This document shows, piece after piece, positions 1 to 8,128 of a stretch of DNA of 64,000 nucleotides (positions are counted from its first letter, which is position 1; each line of letters opens with the position of its first letter). A program made the translations under genes and the position numbers. The notes under the pieces are model-generated. The model did no database searches, had not been told where the DNA came from, and saw nothing but the letters and a program-made list of their open reading frames with translations. The DNA is taken from assembly GCF_004310665.1 (NCBI RefSeq), contig NZ_SIXF01000001.1:186001-250000 (forward strand). Reading direction: 5' to 3'. This DNA comes from Pedobacter kyonggii (GTDB taxonomy: Bacteria > Bacteroidota > Bacteroidia > Sphingobacteriales > Sphingobacteriaceae).

Positions 1-789
1 TTTAGTTTATTTCTGATCTGCACTATCCTGTTAGTTAAAGCTCAACACCCTCCTGTTTTTCCGGCGATGACCACTGATTCGAGCTTTGTTAAGGTTTATA
101 ACTTAGATATCAACTTGGTAAAGTACAGCTACAAACCAAATGGCATTAAATTTTTAGTTGTACATGATAATGAAGATACTGGTGTAAAAGCTGGTTTTGA
201 TTATATCCGTTGGAGTGGTGGCGAACTCATCGACAGTCAATATGGCGGTGTAAGAGATTATTATTTCACCTATATGGATGATCAATATCGTATAGACCCC
301 AACGCCATTTATACCGAAGTAGGTGTAAATACAAGGTTAAAAAAAGACTTTTTCAGCTCTAATGAAGTTGAAAAAACAATACTTAATGCAGGCAAACAAA
401 TTGTCGATTTTTATGATCCAAAAGCTACAGGTTATTTTTTAACGCTGCATAACAATGCCGATGGTGGTTTTGGTATTTCTTCTTATTTACCAGGTTACGA
501 TTTAGCCAGCACCGCCGATTCGGTTTATATCAACTTCCAAATGGATGGTGATGATCTTGTTTATGTAACGGAGCCAAGGTTGTTCAGCAGTTTAAAAAAG
601 GCGAATGTTAATGTAATCCTTCAATCTAAATTTGTTTCTAATGATGGCTCACTTTCTGTTTATGCCATGCAGAATAACATTCCTTATATTAATGTAGAAG
701 TACAGCATGGGCATCAAGATGAAAATTTAAGGTTAATCGAACTGGCCATCGCAGCCCTAAAGGAACATGGATTGGTGAAGAAAGAATAG
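1..789 (+). CDS. Secreted hypothetical protein, 5' end cut by window edge
   Basis: The frame is open from base 1. The first visible residues (FSLFLICTILLVKAQ) look like the end of a Sec signal peptide, so the true start lies upstream and the ATG at 67 is internal. The mature part carries VVHDNEDTG, a GG..ID segment, a DPNAIYT motif, LHNNADGG and a late EVQHGH. This pattern of spaced His, Glu, Asp and Asn recalls zinc-dependent amidohydrolases or peptidases of the N-formylglutamate or succinylglutamate hydrolase type, but I cannot place it in a named family. Likely periplasmic. No partner gene is visible downstream. The call as a real secreted gene is solid; the enzymatic hint is weak. Confidence 0.7.
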   Translation, partial: FSLFLICTILLVKAQHPPVFPAMTTDSSFVKVYNLDINLVKYSYKPNGIKFLVVHDNEDTGVKAGFDYIRWSGGELIDSQYGGVRDYYFTYMDDQYRIDPNAIYTEVGVNTRLKKDFFSSNEVEKTILNAGKQIVDFYDPKATGYFLTLHNNADGGFGISSYLPGYDLASTADSVYINFQMDGDDLVYVTEPRLFSSLKKANVNVILQSKFVSNDGSLSVYAMQNNIPYINVEVQHGHQDENLRLIELAIAALKEHGLVKKE

Positions 790-910
790 ATTACTAAGCA
801 TTTTCATAGCTATCCTTACTAAATTTTGATATTTATGTGCAGGTAGCGCGCTTCAAATGAAATGATTGTTTTAAAATTAGGAAATGATCGGCCTGTGGTT
901 CTTGGCGGTT

Positions 911-1023
911 CAGTCCCGCCATTCGCTGTAGCTCCGATAGAAGACCTGTGAAACAAGCAAGCACACCAAAATATAACATAATTCGGTGCTTAATCGGAGG
1001 CTGGCGCTGCTGTCGGGTTTAGG
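911..1023. repeat. Dispersed AGTCCCGC...TCGGGTTT element, copy A
   Basis: It begins with CAGTCCCGCC and ends with TGTCGGGTTTAGG. The same end motifs recur at 22392-22465 and 31579-31650, always between genes. The interior contains an inverted pair CTCCGAT/ATCGGAG. This looks like a non-coding dispersed repeat; its mechanism is unknown. Confidence 0.5.
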
Positions 1024-1078
1024 GACAAAGGTTGGTGCCCCCTGCAACCCATCACATGAAATGCTGTTGTAGCCATCT

Positions 1079-1155
1079 AGCCCCGGTTGTAGCGTTACCC
1101 TTCAGCAACGAGGTACGAGGAAGCGAAGCGTATAAGCGTAAAACGGAAAGGGGCT
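1079..1155. repeat. Extragenic element bounded by AGCCCC/GGGGCT
   Basis: The block is bounded by inverted AGCCCC and GGGGCT and has GC-richer content than its surroundings, with internal AACGAGG/ACGAGG and AGCG/TAAGCG repetition. It has no coding signal. It resembles short structured intergenic elements, but only one copy of this form is seen here. Confidence 0.35.
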
Positions 1156-1264
1156 TTCTGTTATGTACAGGCGCTGCGCTCCAAATAATGAATACATTTA
1201 TTAAAAATGAAAGCATTGCTATGCCTCTCTGTTAATCAATTCAAATCGTTAAGCCGATCACAGT

Positions 1265-2470
1265 CTAATTTATCGCTTTTATTTTTGTAATCAGGAAAGT
1301 AATCAGTAAACCAAAAACAGAAATTATCCCGAAAGAATAACGCAGGCTTGATAGTTGCGAAACATAGCCTATTAATGGCGGGCCAAACAGAAATGCGAAA
1401 TAACCGATGCTCGAAACCATGGTTATCGCTTTTCCAGCAGGCACTTTTTTATTGTTACCAGCTATGCTATACACCATGGGTACAATACTCGAAACACCCA
1501 GGCCAATAAGCATAAAGCCAAAAATAGCGACAATTAGATTCGGAAATATTACGGCAAGCGCCATACCTATTGATATAATGGCACCGCTGATCTGAAGGAG
1601 GTTTTTCCGCCCAAATTTACCGATTAGATACACCCCTAAAAACCTTCCGCTTGCCATCATAAACATAAACGATGCATAACCAATAATCGCCTTATTATGA
1701 GGCAATTTCACAACATCTTCAAAATAAATAGCACTCCAATCGAACATTGTTCCTTCGGTGGCCATACTACAGAATGCGATAACGCCCAATAATACTAAAA
1801 TACCCTGCGGCATGGTAAAGAACTTTGTTTTCTCCACAATGGCATCTGGTTTATTATAGTTCAATAATTTTTTTGAGCTAAACACCACATTGGTTAAGGA
1901 TATTAAAGCGATGATCCAAAAATGGGTATACATGCCCAATTTTAAATTTACCAGGCCCAGTGCAATTAATGCCCCGGTTAAGTTCCCAATGCTCCAGGCC
2001 CCGTGGAAAGAACTCATAATGGGTTTGCCGTAATAATTTTCACCTGCGACCCCCTGTGTATTTAAGGCGATGTTACAAAGGTTCCCGGTTATACCAAACA
2101 GCACCAAAAAAGCAGCCAGTTGCCAACCCGTACTTGCCAAGGCCAAAAAAGTTAAAGCAATTGCATAAAGTGGCGCAGTTGCCCTTAGCATTTTTTTACT
2201 GCCAAAATGAGTGGTCAATTTCGCCGAAAAAAACATCGTTATAATCTGCCCCGCTGGTAATGCAAAAAGAATAGAGCCTAATTCTGCATCATTTAAACCC
2301 ATTGAAGCTTTAAAAGTGGGTATCCTACTGGCCCAACTTGCAAAACAGACCCCTTGCATAAAGTAAAAGGCAGATATGGCAAAACGCACTTGTTTTGGAG
2401 AGCTTTGCGCTAATACAGGTTTATCTTCTTGTTTACTTAATATTCCCTGTTCTTGCGTGCTTTCTTCCAA
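1265..2470 (-). CDS. MFS transporter, YbjJ-like
   Basis: A 401-residue major facilitator with about 12 hydrophobic segments after a 27-residue charged, Gln-rich N-terminus. The first helix region (FAISAFYFMQGVCFASWASR) and the following GSILFALPAGQI and THFGSKKM are typical of the YbjJ/fucose-permease-like branch of MFS, which sits in the inner membrane; substrates of that branch are mostly unknown. It lies 109 bases after tenA on the same strand with no strong terminator between, so it may be read from the TPP-riboswitch transcript and could carry a thiamin-related compound. That role is inference from position only; sugar or drug transport is equally possible from sequence. Confidence 0.85.
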   Translation of the reverse strand: MEESTQEQGILSKQEDKPVLAQSSPKQVRFAISAFYFMQGVCFASWASRIPTFKASMGLNDAELGSILFALPAGQIITMFFSAKLTTHFGSKKMLRATAPLYAIALTFLALASTGWQLAAFLVLFGITGNLCNIALNTQGVAGENYYGKPIMSSFHGAWSIGNLTGALIALGLVNLKLGMYTHFWIIALISLTNVVFSSKKLLNYNKPDAIVEKTKFFTMPQGILVLLGVIAFCSMATEGTMFDWSAIYFEDVVKLPHNKAIIGYASFMFMMASGRFLGVYLIGKFGRKNLLQISGAIISIGMALAVIFPNLIVAIFGFMLIGLGVSSIVPMVYSIAGNNKKVPAGKAITMVSSIGYFAFLFGPPLIGYVSQLSSLRYSFGIISVFGLLITFLITKIKAIN

Positions 2471-2579
2471 AATGATGTATTAAATTATAGAATGATCTAC
2501 AAAGTTCTTTAAATCTATCGGAAATACCGACAAGTTTTTAACATTTTATCAAAATATTTACACCTCATGGATTAAAATC

Positions 2580-3233
2580 TTAAATTTTCCATTTTTCCAA
2601 TTCATAAGCACTATCCCAGAACATCCATTCTAAACGGGTTGCCATTTCGAAAGCAGCTAGCATTTTTTGTTGCGTTTCTGCATTAGCCTTTGCTGCCAGT
2701 TGATCGGTAATATCAATCGCTTTTTCTACCGCAGCAGCAAACTCAACGCCAGCATACATATCGATCCACCTTTTGTAAGGATTCTGGTCGCCATTTTGCT
2801 GTGCAAAAATATGATCGCCAACTGCCTTATAGATCCAGAAGCATGGCAAAACAGCTGCTACTGCAATTTCTACATTGGCATATGCAGCTTGACTGAGGAT
2901 ATAATTGGTATACAAAAGTGTAGATGGAGTGGGCTGCAGTTCGTTAGCTAAACCAAATTCTACAAAATAACTTTCGTGCAAACTACGCTCGGCAAAAATT
3001 GCTCCTGTAGAAAATCCGGCAAAAGCCATCACCAAATCCGCATCTCGCATACGGCTACTAATCGTACTTAAAGTTCTGCCAAACTCCAAAAGATAGTAGG
3101 CATCTTGAGCCAAATAAAAGATAAACTTTTCTGCAGGTAAAGTGCCATTACTTAATTCGGTATTAAAAGGCATTGCTAAAATTTCGGCATAAATGGGTTT
3201 CACCCTGTCCCATGCCTGTTCGCTCCATTTCAT
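2580..3233 (-). CDS. tenA: Aminopyrimidine aminohydrolase (thiaminase II), TenA
   Basis: TenA hydrolyses amino-HMP or formylamino-HMP to HMP, salvaging the thiamin pyrimidine in the cytoplasm. The start at 3233 gives 217 residues, the usual length, beginning MKWSEQAW; a longer frame upstream is not family-like. The nucleophile Cys131 sits in VLPCFWIYK, with the Asp of AQDAYY (44) and Glu202 in RLEWMFW as expected active-site residues. The ATG overlaps the thiD stop as ATGA, so translation is probably coupled. The operon is under the TPP riboswitch upstream of thiD. Nothing looks defective. Confidence 0.93.
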   Translation of the reverse strand: MKWSEQAWDRVKPIYAEILAMPFNTELSNGTLPAEKFIFYLAQDAYYLLEFGRTLSTISSRMRDADLVMAFAGFSTGAIFAERSLHESYFVEFGLANELQPTPSTLLYTNYILSQAAYANVEIAVAAVLPCFWIYKAVGDHIFAQQNGDQNPYKRWIDMYAGVEFAAAVEKAIDITDQLAAKANAETQQKMLAAFEMATRLEWMFWDSAYELEKWKI

Positions 3234-4048
3234 TGGATTATTAATTTTAAAGGTTCGAAGAAGTGATTTAATGGCCCATTGCCCTTGCCGGTTTTCACCT
3301 CGCAACCAGCTTGTAAAGCCTGGCTGATGTAATCTTTTGCATTTTTAATTGCAACCAGTAAAGCGTTGCCCTTGGCCATTTCGGCAGCGATGGCCGATGA
3401 AAGTGTACAACCTGTTCCATGTAGATTTTTAGAGGTAATAAAGGCACTTTCCAATACAACAGGCGCATCGTTTCCAGAAATAAAAACATCGTAAATGATT
3501 GGGCCTATTAAATGTCCGCCTTTTATTAAAACGGCTTTTGCACCTTTTCCGATAATTTTCCTACCCGCAGTAATCATATCAGCGAGGTTATGGATCTCCT
3601 GCCCTGAAAGGATAATGGCCTCGTCTATATTTGGGGTAACCAATGTTACCAAGGGAAATAGTTTTCCAACTAACTCGATTACGGTATCAGGCTCGATTAA
3701 CCGATCGCCGCTGGTGGCTACCATAACAGGATCTAAAATAACGGGAACATATTGATTATAGGTTTTTAATTCCTTTTCGATTACCTGCACCACTTCGGCA
3801 CGATTAATCATTCCGATTTTAATGGCCACTGGTGCTATATCATCTAATACCGCCTGTAACTGATCTTTAATCATTTCGGCTGGAATGCCATGCACCGACC
3901 GCACGCCCATTGTATTTTGTGCTGTTACTGCCGTAATTACCGAGGTACCGAAACAACCCAAAGCAGAAAAGGTTTTTAGATCGGCCTGGATGCCTGCGCC
4001 ACCCCCACTATCGGAGCCAGCTATCGTTAATACGTTAATATAATTCAT
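3230..4048 (-). CDS. thiD: Hydroxymethylpyrimidine/phosphomethylpyrimidine kinase
   Basis: ThiD phosphorylates HMP to HMP-P and HMP-PP for thiamin synthesis. I chose the ATG at 4048 ([19 protein letters not shown], 272 residues) because homologs begin just before the [16 protein letters not shown] substrate loop; nine extra residues are possible upstream. Ribokinase-like features are clear: an internal VLDPVM segment, GGH, and the C-terminal [10 protein letters not shown] anion hole with the catalytic Cys. It is first in an operon with tenA (4-base overlap) and follows a TPP riboswitch, so high thiamin pyrophosphate should shut it down. Confidence 0.95.
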   Translation of the reverse strand: MNYINVLTIAGSDSGGGAGIQADLKTFSALGCFGTSVITAVTAQNTMGVRSVHGIPAEMIKDQLQAVLDDIAPVAIKIGMINRAEVVQVIEKELKTYNQYVPVILDPVMVATSGDRLIEPDTVIELVGKLFPLVTLVTPNIDEAIILSGQEIHNLADMITAGRKIIGKGAKAVLIKGGHLIGPIIYDVFISGNDAPVVLESAFITSKNLHGTGCTLSSAIAAEMAKGNALLVAIKNAKDYISQALQAGCEVKTGKGNGPLNHFFEPLKLIIQ

Positions 4049-4131
4049 TGCTAAAGACTTTATTTTGTTGTACAACTTCAGGAGTCTTCAAATGCAGTAT
4101 GCATTTTTACGCAATTTTTGCAGACAAACTA

Positions 4132-4288
4132 ATTTCCTACGCCGGCATTATCCGGATCAGGTTCATTTATAGGGCATAGGGTGTAAGGTTTAGGGCATAG
4201 GGTTTTTCACCTTCCGCCTTTTACCTTTTGCCTTTCACCTATAAAATGGGTATGTTCTCAGCCAACTTATTTGAAGGCACCCCTAAAG
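4132..4288 (-). promoter_or_regulatory. TPP riboswitch (THI element) with long P3 arm
   Basis: Reading the minus strand, GGGGTGCC (about 4283-4276) starts the element, GCTGAGA follows near 4261-4255, and CTGAACCTGATCCGG then ATAATGCCGGCGTAGGAAA close it near 4132. These are the invariant THI-box segments. Between CTGAGA and GAACCTGATC lies an extended P3 arm: the 8-base pair TTTATAGG/CCTATAAA at 4238-4245 and 4166-4173 encloses about 64 bases of low-complexity AAAGG- and CCCTA-rich sequence. It precedes thiD-tenA. P3 is known to vary in size in this family. Confidence 0.93.
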
Positions 4289-4353
4289 TTTTATTTTGTT
4301 TGCAATATAGGGCTTTTTTTATTCTTCGTTTATATAATGGAATTATATAGGAA

Positions 4354-4397
4354 GAGTTGTCAACTTAATAGCGAAAGCCTATTAAAGTTGACAACTC
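4354..4397. repeat. GAGTTGTCAACTT palindrome, copy 1
   Basis: Inverted repeat of GAGTTGTCAACTT..AATAG with CTATTAAAGTTGACAACTC around a CGAAAGC loop; arms are about 18 bases with one bulge. The same arm sequence recurs at 6167-6211 and 49970-50015. It sits just beyond the 3' end of a minus-strand gene, after its terminator. Confidence 0.75.
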
Positions 4398-4402
4398 AAA
4401 AA

Positions 4403-4430
4403 GCAAAAAACCCCGACATAAAATCGGGGC
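4403..4430 (-). terminator. Intrinsic terminator for the choice-of-anchor I gene
   Basis: On the minus strand a CCCCGA/TCGGGG stem (4411-4429) with a 7-base loop is followed by a run of six T (4410-4405), 34 bases after the stop codon of the upstream gene. Confidence 0.85.
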
Positions 4431-4463
4431 TAAAACATAATAATTAATAAAGGGATAGAGAGA

Positions 4464-5996
4464 CTATATTTTATCGGGCTGATAGAACCGGACGGTACCA
4501 TCTGCCTCGTTTGACACAATTAACAAACTTCTTCCATTCGGGCTATCTTTTGATTTAACAAACAGTAAACCTTCAGGAGCGTCACCTGTTGAGAAAAGTT
4601 GAACAAATTTGGGCGCCGCTGGTGTAGATACATCATAAACAGCAATCATATCTACGCGTTCCATCCCAATAAATGCTAAGGTTTGCCCGTTAACCTGTGC
4701 AACGGTAACACCTTCTACTTCTACGCCTTTATTATCCGAACGATCGTCGTCATATTTACCAGCATCAATTACCCTTTGCTCTAAATCTTTACCAATATTG
4801 GCCACCAAGGCACCAGTGTTAGCATTAATGATGCTTAAACTTCTCCCGCCTGTTGTATATAGCTCATCATAATCGCCGTCGCCATCTATGTCGCCAAAGG
4901 CTTTGCTTACGGTTAACCTTCCAAGGTTTTCGTCTAATTTGAGTGTAGCCGCATTCGGGAATTTAGCAGCATCGAGCGTTAAGCTTTTTACACGAACTTC
5001 TTCGTCATAACCTTTCCAGGCTCTGGTATCCCCTTCATTCGCCAGGGCCAAATAAGCATTACTACCTGTGACGAAATATGAAATCGCATCTGGCAGATAG
5101 AAGGCTTTGATTGGCCAGGTACCCAAAACTTTTTTATTGTCTTTATCACTTACATCAAAAGCATTATCGGCCAGGCTGATGTCTCTGGTGCCTAACGGAT
5201 TAATTTTAGTAATCGTTCCTGCAACAATATCTACCTCGGCGACGCCATTGTTCTCCTGCAGCGTAACGTAGGCTTTTTTGGAATCAGTACTTACTGTAAT
5301 ATATTCAGGTTCGATATCTTGAGTAAAACTTGCATTTAAGCCATATATTCTGAAACCGCCTGCAAGCAATGCTGCTTTTTGCGATTCGAAAGCAGAAAAA
5401 TCTAATGTTTTAACCGAATAGTTGTCTTTTATGTTGATGATTGAAATGGTTCCTTTTGGATCAACAGTATAAGCATCATTCGGTTCCCCTTCATTAGCTG
5501 ATAAAATGTAGTTTCCATCAGGACTAAAAGTTACCATATCAGGCATGGCACCCACAGTTATTTTTTTAACTTCTTCTAAAGTTGATGTTTTTAATACCAC
5601 TACATCGCCATTTCCCTGCTTATCTGCACCATCCAGTGCGATTGCCAATAAGCCGTTACTAACTGCAACGCTGTTAATACCCGCATTACTTGCAAAGGTT
5701 AAAGTCTGCAATTTGGCAACAGTTGGATATTTGCTCATATCAACAATATCAACTTTGGCTCCTCCATCATTGCTTACTACAAACAATCTTTTTGTTAAGG
5801 GATCGTAAGCAGAAATTTCTGAAGCAAATTCACCACCTAAATCAATAGAAGCGGTTTCTTTAAAGCTGTCGATTTTTTCAGGTATAATGGCTTCGGTTGG
5901 CGGATCTATAATCGGATCATCAGTTTGATCTTTTTTGCATGCAGTAAATGCCAAAGAGGCAATAAGGATTGTACCAAATAGTTTTTTACAGTTCAT
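4464..5996 (-). CDS. Choice-of-anchor I family beta-propeller lipoprotein
   Basis: A 510-residue protein with a lipoprotein signal (LIASLAFTAC, Cys at 20, then KK), so probably anchored in the outer membrane or exported. The body is beta-propeller-like: repeated LxVxxDG..VDIVDM, SPDGNYILSANEGEPND, GLNASF, PEYITVSTDSKKAYVTLQENN and EGVTV blades typical of the choice-of-anchor I family, with acidic turn DIDGDGDYDELYTTGG that could bind calcium. Members often sit with phosphate or phytate scavenging genes, but the molecular function is not established and no such neighbour is adjacent here. It is monocistronic with its own terminator. Confidence 0.88.
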   Translation of the reverse strand: MNCKKLFGTILIASLAFTACKKDQTDDPIIDPPTEAIIPEKIDSFKETASIDLGGEFASEISAYDPLTKRLFVVSNDGGAKVDIVDMSKYPTVAKLQTLTFASNAGINSVAVSNGLLAIALDGADKQGNGDVVVLKTSTLEEVKKITVGAMPDMVTFSPDGNYILSANEGEPNDAYTVDPKGTISIINIKDNYSVKTLDFSAFESQKAALLAGGFRIYGLNASFTQDIEPEYITVSTDSKKAYVTLQENNGVAEVDIVAGTITKINPLGTRDISLADNAFDVSDKDNKKVLGTWPIKAFYLPDAISYFVTGSNAYLALANEGDTRAWKGYDEEVRVKSLTLDAAKFPNAATLKLDENLGRLTVSKAFGDIDGDGDYDELYTTGGRSLSIINANTGALVANIGKDLEQRVIDAGKYDDDRSDNKGVEVEGVTVAQVNGQTLAFIGMERVDMIAVYDVSTPAAPKFVQLFSTGDAPEGLLFVKSKDSPNGRSLLIVSNEADGTVRFYQPDKI

Positions 5997-6166
5997 GGTT
6001 TTTTAATATCTGAACCGCAAAAATAGAAGCGCATAACGCTATTTTTTAGGCGTTGTTTGTTATCATTTTATTAAGAAAACATAAAAGGATTAAAATAAAG
6101 TCTTGTGATCAAATAACGCAGGTCTTCGCCCAACCAGAGCGCTCAGGAAAAAGTAGCATTAGTGAA

Positions 6167-6211
6167 GAGTTGTCAACTTTAATAACCCGTTTGCTAGAAA
6201 GTTGACAACTC
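6167..6211. repeat. GAGTTGTCAACTT palindrome, copy 2
   Basis: GAGTTGTCAACTTT and AAAGTTGACAACTC arms (14 bases, perfect) around a 17-base loop. It lies just beyond the lpd terminator, the same arrangement as copy 1. Confidence 0.75.
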
Positions 6212-6214
6212 TAA

Positions 6215-6247
6215 ACTAAAAAAGCCGACAATTTCTTATCGGCTTTG
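6215..6247 (-). terminator. Intrinsic terminator of lpd
   Basis: Minus-strand stem AAAGCCGA/TCGGCTTT followed by a T-rich run. The pairing also places T residues on the plus side, but no plus-strand gene reads in. Confidence 0.8.
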
Positions 6248-6406
6248 GGTTTTTGCATGAGGGATAGGAGTGTAAATCCTTTTGTTGTCAGCTTGAGCGT
6301 AGTCGAAAGCACAACAAAGATTGAAACGTATAGCCCGACCCTTGCGCAGCTTGGGCATGTCCAAATATTTAACTTTAATTAATCGACCGTAACACCGGCT
6401 AATCAA

Positions 6407-7813
6407 TTAAATATGTATCGCTCTATTATCAGTTGCGGCAAGTGCAGCTTCTTTTAAGGCTTCGGTATAGGTTGGGTGTGCGTGGCAGGTACGTGCAATA
6501 TCTTCGGCAGATGCACGGAATTCCATTGCGATAACGGCTTCTGCAATCATATCTGCAGCACGTGGGCCAATCATGTGTACACCTAAAACTTCATCAGTAG
6601 CGGCATCGGCCAAAACTTTAATGAAACCATCGGTATCCATACTCGCTTTTGCACGTCCGCTGGCTTTGAAAGGGAATGAACCTGCTTTATATTTAACACC
6701 TTTTTCTTTTAATTGCTCTTCTGTTAAACCTACAGAAGCAACCTCAGGCCAGGTATAAACCACACCAGGGATTAAGTTATAATTGATATGTGGTTTCTGA
6801 CCTGCAATTGTTTCAGCAACAAAGGTACCTTCATCTTCTGCTTTGTGCGCCAACATCGCACCGGTAATTACATCACCAATAGCATAAACACCTTTAACCG
6901 AAGTTTCTAAATGCTCGTTAACCGGAATTTTTTTACCTCTTTCTTCAACAGTAATCCCGATTTTATCTAAACCTAAACCTTCGCTATAAGCCGTACGACC
7001 AACCGCAACGATACAATAATCGGCTTCTAAAGAAATGGATTCGCCCTTAGGGGTATCAGCCGTAACAGTTACGGTTTTACCTTTTGTGGTAGCACCAGTA
7101 ACTTTGTGGCCCATGTAAAACTCCATGCCCAAAGTTTTCTTTAACACACGTTGAAGTTCTTTACCCAAACCAGCATCCATGGTACCGATGATAGATGGTA
7201 AAAACTCAACAACAGATACTTTTGTACCTAAACGGGCGTATACCGAACCTAACTCTAAACCAATTACACCACCGCCGATTACCACCATTGTTTTTGGCAC
7301 CTCTTTAATATTTAAAGCCTCAGTTGAGGTAATAATGCGTTTTTTATCAATTGGTAAAAATGGTAAAGCTGTTGGTTTAGAACCTGTAGCAATAATTACG
7401 TTTTTAGCTGATAACGTTTCTGTAGAGCCATCGGCTTTAGTTACCAGGATGGTATTTTTATCTACAAAAGAGCCAACACCTTCGAAAGAATCGATTTTAT
7501 TTTTCTTGAACAAATAAGTGATACCGGCTGTATTTTGGGCAACAACATCGTCTTTACGGGCGATCATTTGTTTCATATCAACCTTTAAATCTTTTAAGTT
7601 GATACCATGGGTAGTGAACGTATGAGCAGCGTTATGAAAATGCTCTGAAGAATCTAATAAAGCCTTAGATGGGATACAGCCAACATTTAAGCAGGTACCG
7701 CCAAAAGTTTTATATTTTTCTACTACTGCAGTTTTTAAACCTAACTGAGCACAACGGATTGCGCCTACATAACCGCCCGGCCCTGAACCGATAACAACGA
7801 CATCGTATTGCAT
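6407..7813 (-). CDS. lpdA: Dihydrolipoyl dehydrogenase (E3)
   Basis: E3 reoxidises dihydrolipoamide in the pyruvate, 2-oxoglutarate and branched-chain dehydrogenase complexes and the glycine cleavage system. The start MQYDVVVIGSGPGGYVG at 7813 gives 468 residues; an upstream extension would add 23 residues with no family match. Seen: FAD-binding GSGPGGY, redox pair Cys41-Cys46 in GGTCLNVGCIPSK, NAD-binding GGGVIGLELG, a second FAD motif in AIGDV, and the C-terminal His-Glu dyad in CHAHPTYTEAL. Not next to E1 or E2 genes; gcvT lies 41 kb away. Terminated at 6215-6247. Confidence 0.97.
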   Translation of the reverse strand: MQYDVVVIGSGPGGYVGAIRCAQLGLKTAVVEKYKTFGGTCLNVGCIPSKALLDSSEHFHNAAHTFTTHGINLKDLKVDMKQMIARKDDVVAQNTAGITYLFKKNKIDSFEGVGSFVDKNTILVTKADGSTETLSAKNVIIATGSKPTALPFLPIDKKRIITSTEALNIKEVPKTMVVIGGGVIGLELGSVYARLGTKVSVVEFLPSIIGTMDAGLGKELQRVLKKTLGMEFYMGHKVTGATTKGKTVTVTADTPKGESISLEADYCIVAVGRTAYSEGLGLDKIGITVEERGKKIPVNEHLETSVKGVYAIGDVITGAMLAHKAEDEGTFVAETIAGQKPHINYNLIPGVVYTWPEVASVGLTEEQLKEKGVKYKAGSFPFKASGRAKASMDTDGFIKVLADAATDEVLGVHMIGPRAADMIAEAVIAMEFRASAEDIARTCHAHPTYTEALKEAALAATDNRAIHI

Positions 7814-8128
7814 AATTTTTTGAGAATTTTGATTAGCCAAATGTAGGGAAAAAAGGCGGAATGCTGAAAGTTGATTAGGCAATAGAAATCGGTTTCTTAG
7901 TCATTGGTTTATCAATTGTTAGCTTATAGCACCAGCTGATGGTTCAAATATTGAGGCTCAATAGGATAATGCAATAAAAGTTCAAAAGTCCATAGGTTGA
8001 TGAGCGTATGAAAACATTTTACTTTAAGACTATAAAATGTTTTGATCTAACTCAAACAAACCTAATGGACTAATGAACCCCAAAGGCCATTATCAGTAAA
8101 CAAATGACCAGTGAACCAATGAACCAAC
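7814..8128. other. Gene-free, low-complexity intergenic stretch
   Basis: It consists largely of shuffled short words such as CATTGGTTTATCA, ACTAATGAACC and CAGTGAACCAATGAACC, typical of decayed tandem repeats. A perfect 11-base hairpin AAAACATTTTA/TAAAATGTTTT lies at 8011-8043. No gene is seen. Confidence 0.65.
8011..8043. repeat. AT-rich hairpin
   Basis: Perfect inverted repeat AAAACATTTTA and TAAAATGTTTT with an 11-base loop, inside a low-complexity intergenic stretch. No T-run follows, so it is not a standard terminator. Confidence 0.5.

Larger units (their letters stand above)
790..1264. other. Gene-free stretch with repeat-like blocks
   Basis: No convincing gene. It holds a block starting CAGTCCCGCC (911) and ending TCGGGTTTAGG (about 1023), with a CTCCGAT/ATCGGAG inverted pair at 932-938 and 993-999. 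A second block is bounded by AGCCCC (1079-1084) and GGGGCT (1150-1155). GC is higher than in the flanks. A short open frame at 1032-1235 gives a composition-poor peptide without family features and is read as chance. Confidence 0.6.
4049..4463. other. Gene-free region: riboswitch, palindrome and terminator
   Basis: It contains the thiD leader and TPP riboswitch, then a GAGTTGTCAACTT palindrome (4354-4397), then the terminator of the minus-strand lipoprotein gene. No further gene is seen. Confidence 0.8.
5997..6406. other. Gene-free region with palindrome and terminator
   Basis: It holds the 5' region of the lipoprotein gene on the right side, palindrome copy 2 (6167-6211), the lpd terminator (6215-6247) and a short GTCAGCTTGAGCGTAGTCGAAAG relic of a CGTCAT-type repeat near 6287. 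No coding potential is seen. Confidence 0.7.

Noticed and set aside
1032-1235. Open frame of 67 codons
   Set aside because: It runs through a repeat-like block, has no family feature and no convincing start; read as chance.
4349-4430. GAGTTGTCAACTT palindrome as a terminator
   Set aside because: A separate T-run terminator is closer to the gene, and the palindrome has no T-run of its own.
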